A stretch of 14,727 nucleotides of DNA from an uncultured Ruminococcus sp. (lineage in GTDB: Bacteria > Bacillota > Clostridia > Oscillospirales > Ruminococcaceae). Below the pieces are notes generated by a model. That model saw only the letters and a list, made by a program, of their open reading frames with translations, made no database searches and had not been told where the DNA came from. The stretch spans positions 1 to 14,727 of the forward strand of contig CAMWJT010000010.1 of assembly GCA_947174625.1 (NCBI GenBank), written 5' to 3'. How positions within the stretch are numbered: the stretch's first letter is position 1; each line of letters starts with the position of its first letter. A program made the translations under genes and the position numbers. Positions 13,880 to 14,727 of the stretch are shown piece after piece.

Positions 13880-14727
13880 TTATAATAATACACAGCCTGT
13901 ATTATCAATTCTGAGATCATGGACCTGCCAGCCTTTCATACCGGCATTATCCAGAGAAAAGCGCATTTTTCCTGCAAAATAAGTATTTTCTTCATCCACG
14001 ATTGCCATCAGTGTCGGACCTGCACCGGAGATATACACGGCATAAGCGCCATGTGCATAGGCAATGTCAAAGACTTCTCTTGCACGGGGGATGAGCGCCA
14101 TTCTGTAAGGCTGATGCAGTTTGTCATGCGTGGCAGTGCGGAGATTTTCAAATTTCCCGGTCAGCAGGGAAGCGGAGAACAAAGCGGCACGAGAGAGATT
14201 ATAAACAGCGTCCTTGTGGGAAACTTCGGAAGGCAAGCAGGCACGGGCTTTTTCTGTTTTGAGTTCAAAATCAGGAATCATGGCAACGAATCTTAATTTT
14301 GTGTAAACTTCCTGTTTCACCCAGTGTACACGACGACCGTCAAAGACAGCCGTCACGATACCGCCGAGCAGAGCCGGTGCCGTGTTATCCGGATGTCCTT
14401 CAATCTGGGCGGCAAGGTCAACCAGATCATCTGTGCCGAGGGGATTGCCCAGGAGCGTATTAGCACCGACGAGACCGGCGACAATGCAAGCAGAACTGGA
14501 ACCGAGTCCCCGTGTCATGGGGATTTGATTTGTCTGGATTAATTTTAAGCCGGTGAGCTTTTTGCCGCAGACTTCAAACAGATCTTTTGCGGAGATGTAA
14601 ATTAAATTTTTTTCATCCGTCGGGATCGGCGTTCCGTCGGAAGAACTGATTGCAATCTGATCAGATTCTTCCATAGAGACGTAATTATAATATTGGAGAG
14701 CGAGACCGAGTGCGTCGAATCCTGCGC
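13880..14727 (-). CDS. thrB: Homoserine kinase, N-terminus cut by window edge
   Basis: GHMP kinase that phosphorylates L-homoserine to O-phospho-L-homoserine in threonine synthesis. The frame continues past ATG 14674 to the window edge with AGFDALGLALQYYNYVS, which is the family N-terminal GFDxLG motif, so the true start lies outside. The ATP-binding motif is PMTRGLGSSSACIVAG. Other family motifs are GHPDNTAPALLGG, LPSEVSHKDAVYNLSRAA and the C-terminal SGAGPTLMAI. The gene converges on the flavoprotein gene across a shared terminator. Neighbouring thr genes, if any, are outside the window. Confidence 0.93.
   Translation of the reverse strand, partial: AGFDALGLALQYYNYVSMEESDQIAISSSDGTPIPTDEKNLIYISAKDLFEVCGKKLTGLKLIQTNQIPMTRGLGSSSACIVAGLVGANTLLGNPLGTDDLVDLAAQIEGHPDNTAPALLGGIVTAVFDGRRVHWVKQEVYTKLRFVAMIPDFELKTEKARACLPSEVSHKDAVYNLSRAALFSASLLTGKFENLRTATHDKLHQPYRMALIPRAREVFDIAYAHGAYAVYISGAGPTLMAIVDEENTYFAGKMRFSLDNAGMKGWQVHDLRIDNTGCVLL

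Overview
The window looks like chromosomal DNA of a low-to-moderate G+C, spore-forming member of the Clostridia, most likely of the Ruminococcus/Oscillospiraceae kind. The reasons are the spore morphogenesis pair sipL and spoIVA (SipL with SPOCS and LysM domains is a clostridial protein), a NifS/NifU-type iron-sulfur pair, GGAGG-type ribosome binding sites and near-consensus sigma-A promoters. The species assignment is inference.

Layout. (1) 1-4838, plus strand: a nucleotide-sugar and glycosyltransferase block. It holds the end of gmd (GDP-mannose 4,6-dehydratase), two GT4-type glycosyltransferases, rmd (GDP-4-keto-6-deoxymannose reductase) and a small coiled-coil protein. Together gmd and rmd would make GDP-D-rhamnose for the two transferases. 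(2) 4857-6378, plus strand: a GNAT acetyltransferase, an ATC-hydrolase family protein and an unknown 115-aa protein. These read as more AT-rich accessory cargo and end at a terminator at 6404-6447. (3) 6462-9736: a sigma-E-like promoter, then sipL and spoIVA side by side. These encode partners of the spore-coat basement layer. A (ATT)14 microsatellite and a parS-like palindrome lie between them, and a strong hairpin terminator follows. (4) 9544-9998: an imperfect tandem duplication of the spoIVA/nifU junction, leaving a remnant of each gene plus duplicated terminator and palindrome. (5) 9972-11619, minus strand: nifS-nifU iron-sulfur assembly operon with a clear promoter. (6) 11836-12804: autoregulated-looking PadR regulator plus DUF2812 membrane protein, with two operator-like repeats. 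(7) 12806-13838: HxlR regulator divergent from a cysteine-motif flavoprotein, with overlapping promoters. (8) 13880-14727, minus strand: homoserine kinase, cut by the window edge.

The most unusual feature is six copies of a 16-bp palindrome, TGTTCCACGTGGAACA or a one-base variant, between 1060 and 9958. It closely resembles the chromosomal ParB-binding site parS. The next most interesting points are the adjacency of sipL and spoIVA behind one sigma-E-like promoter, and the scarred spoIVA/nifU junction, whose two copies differ mainly at synonymous positions.
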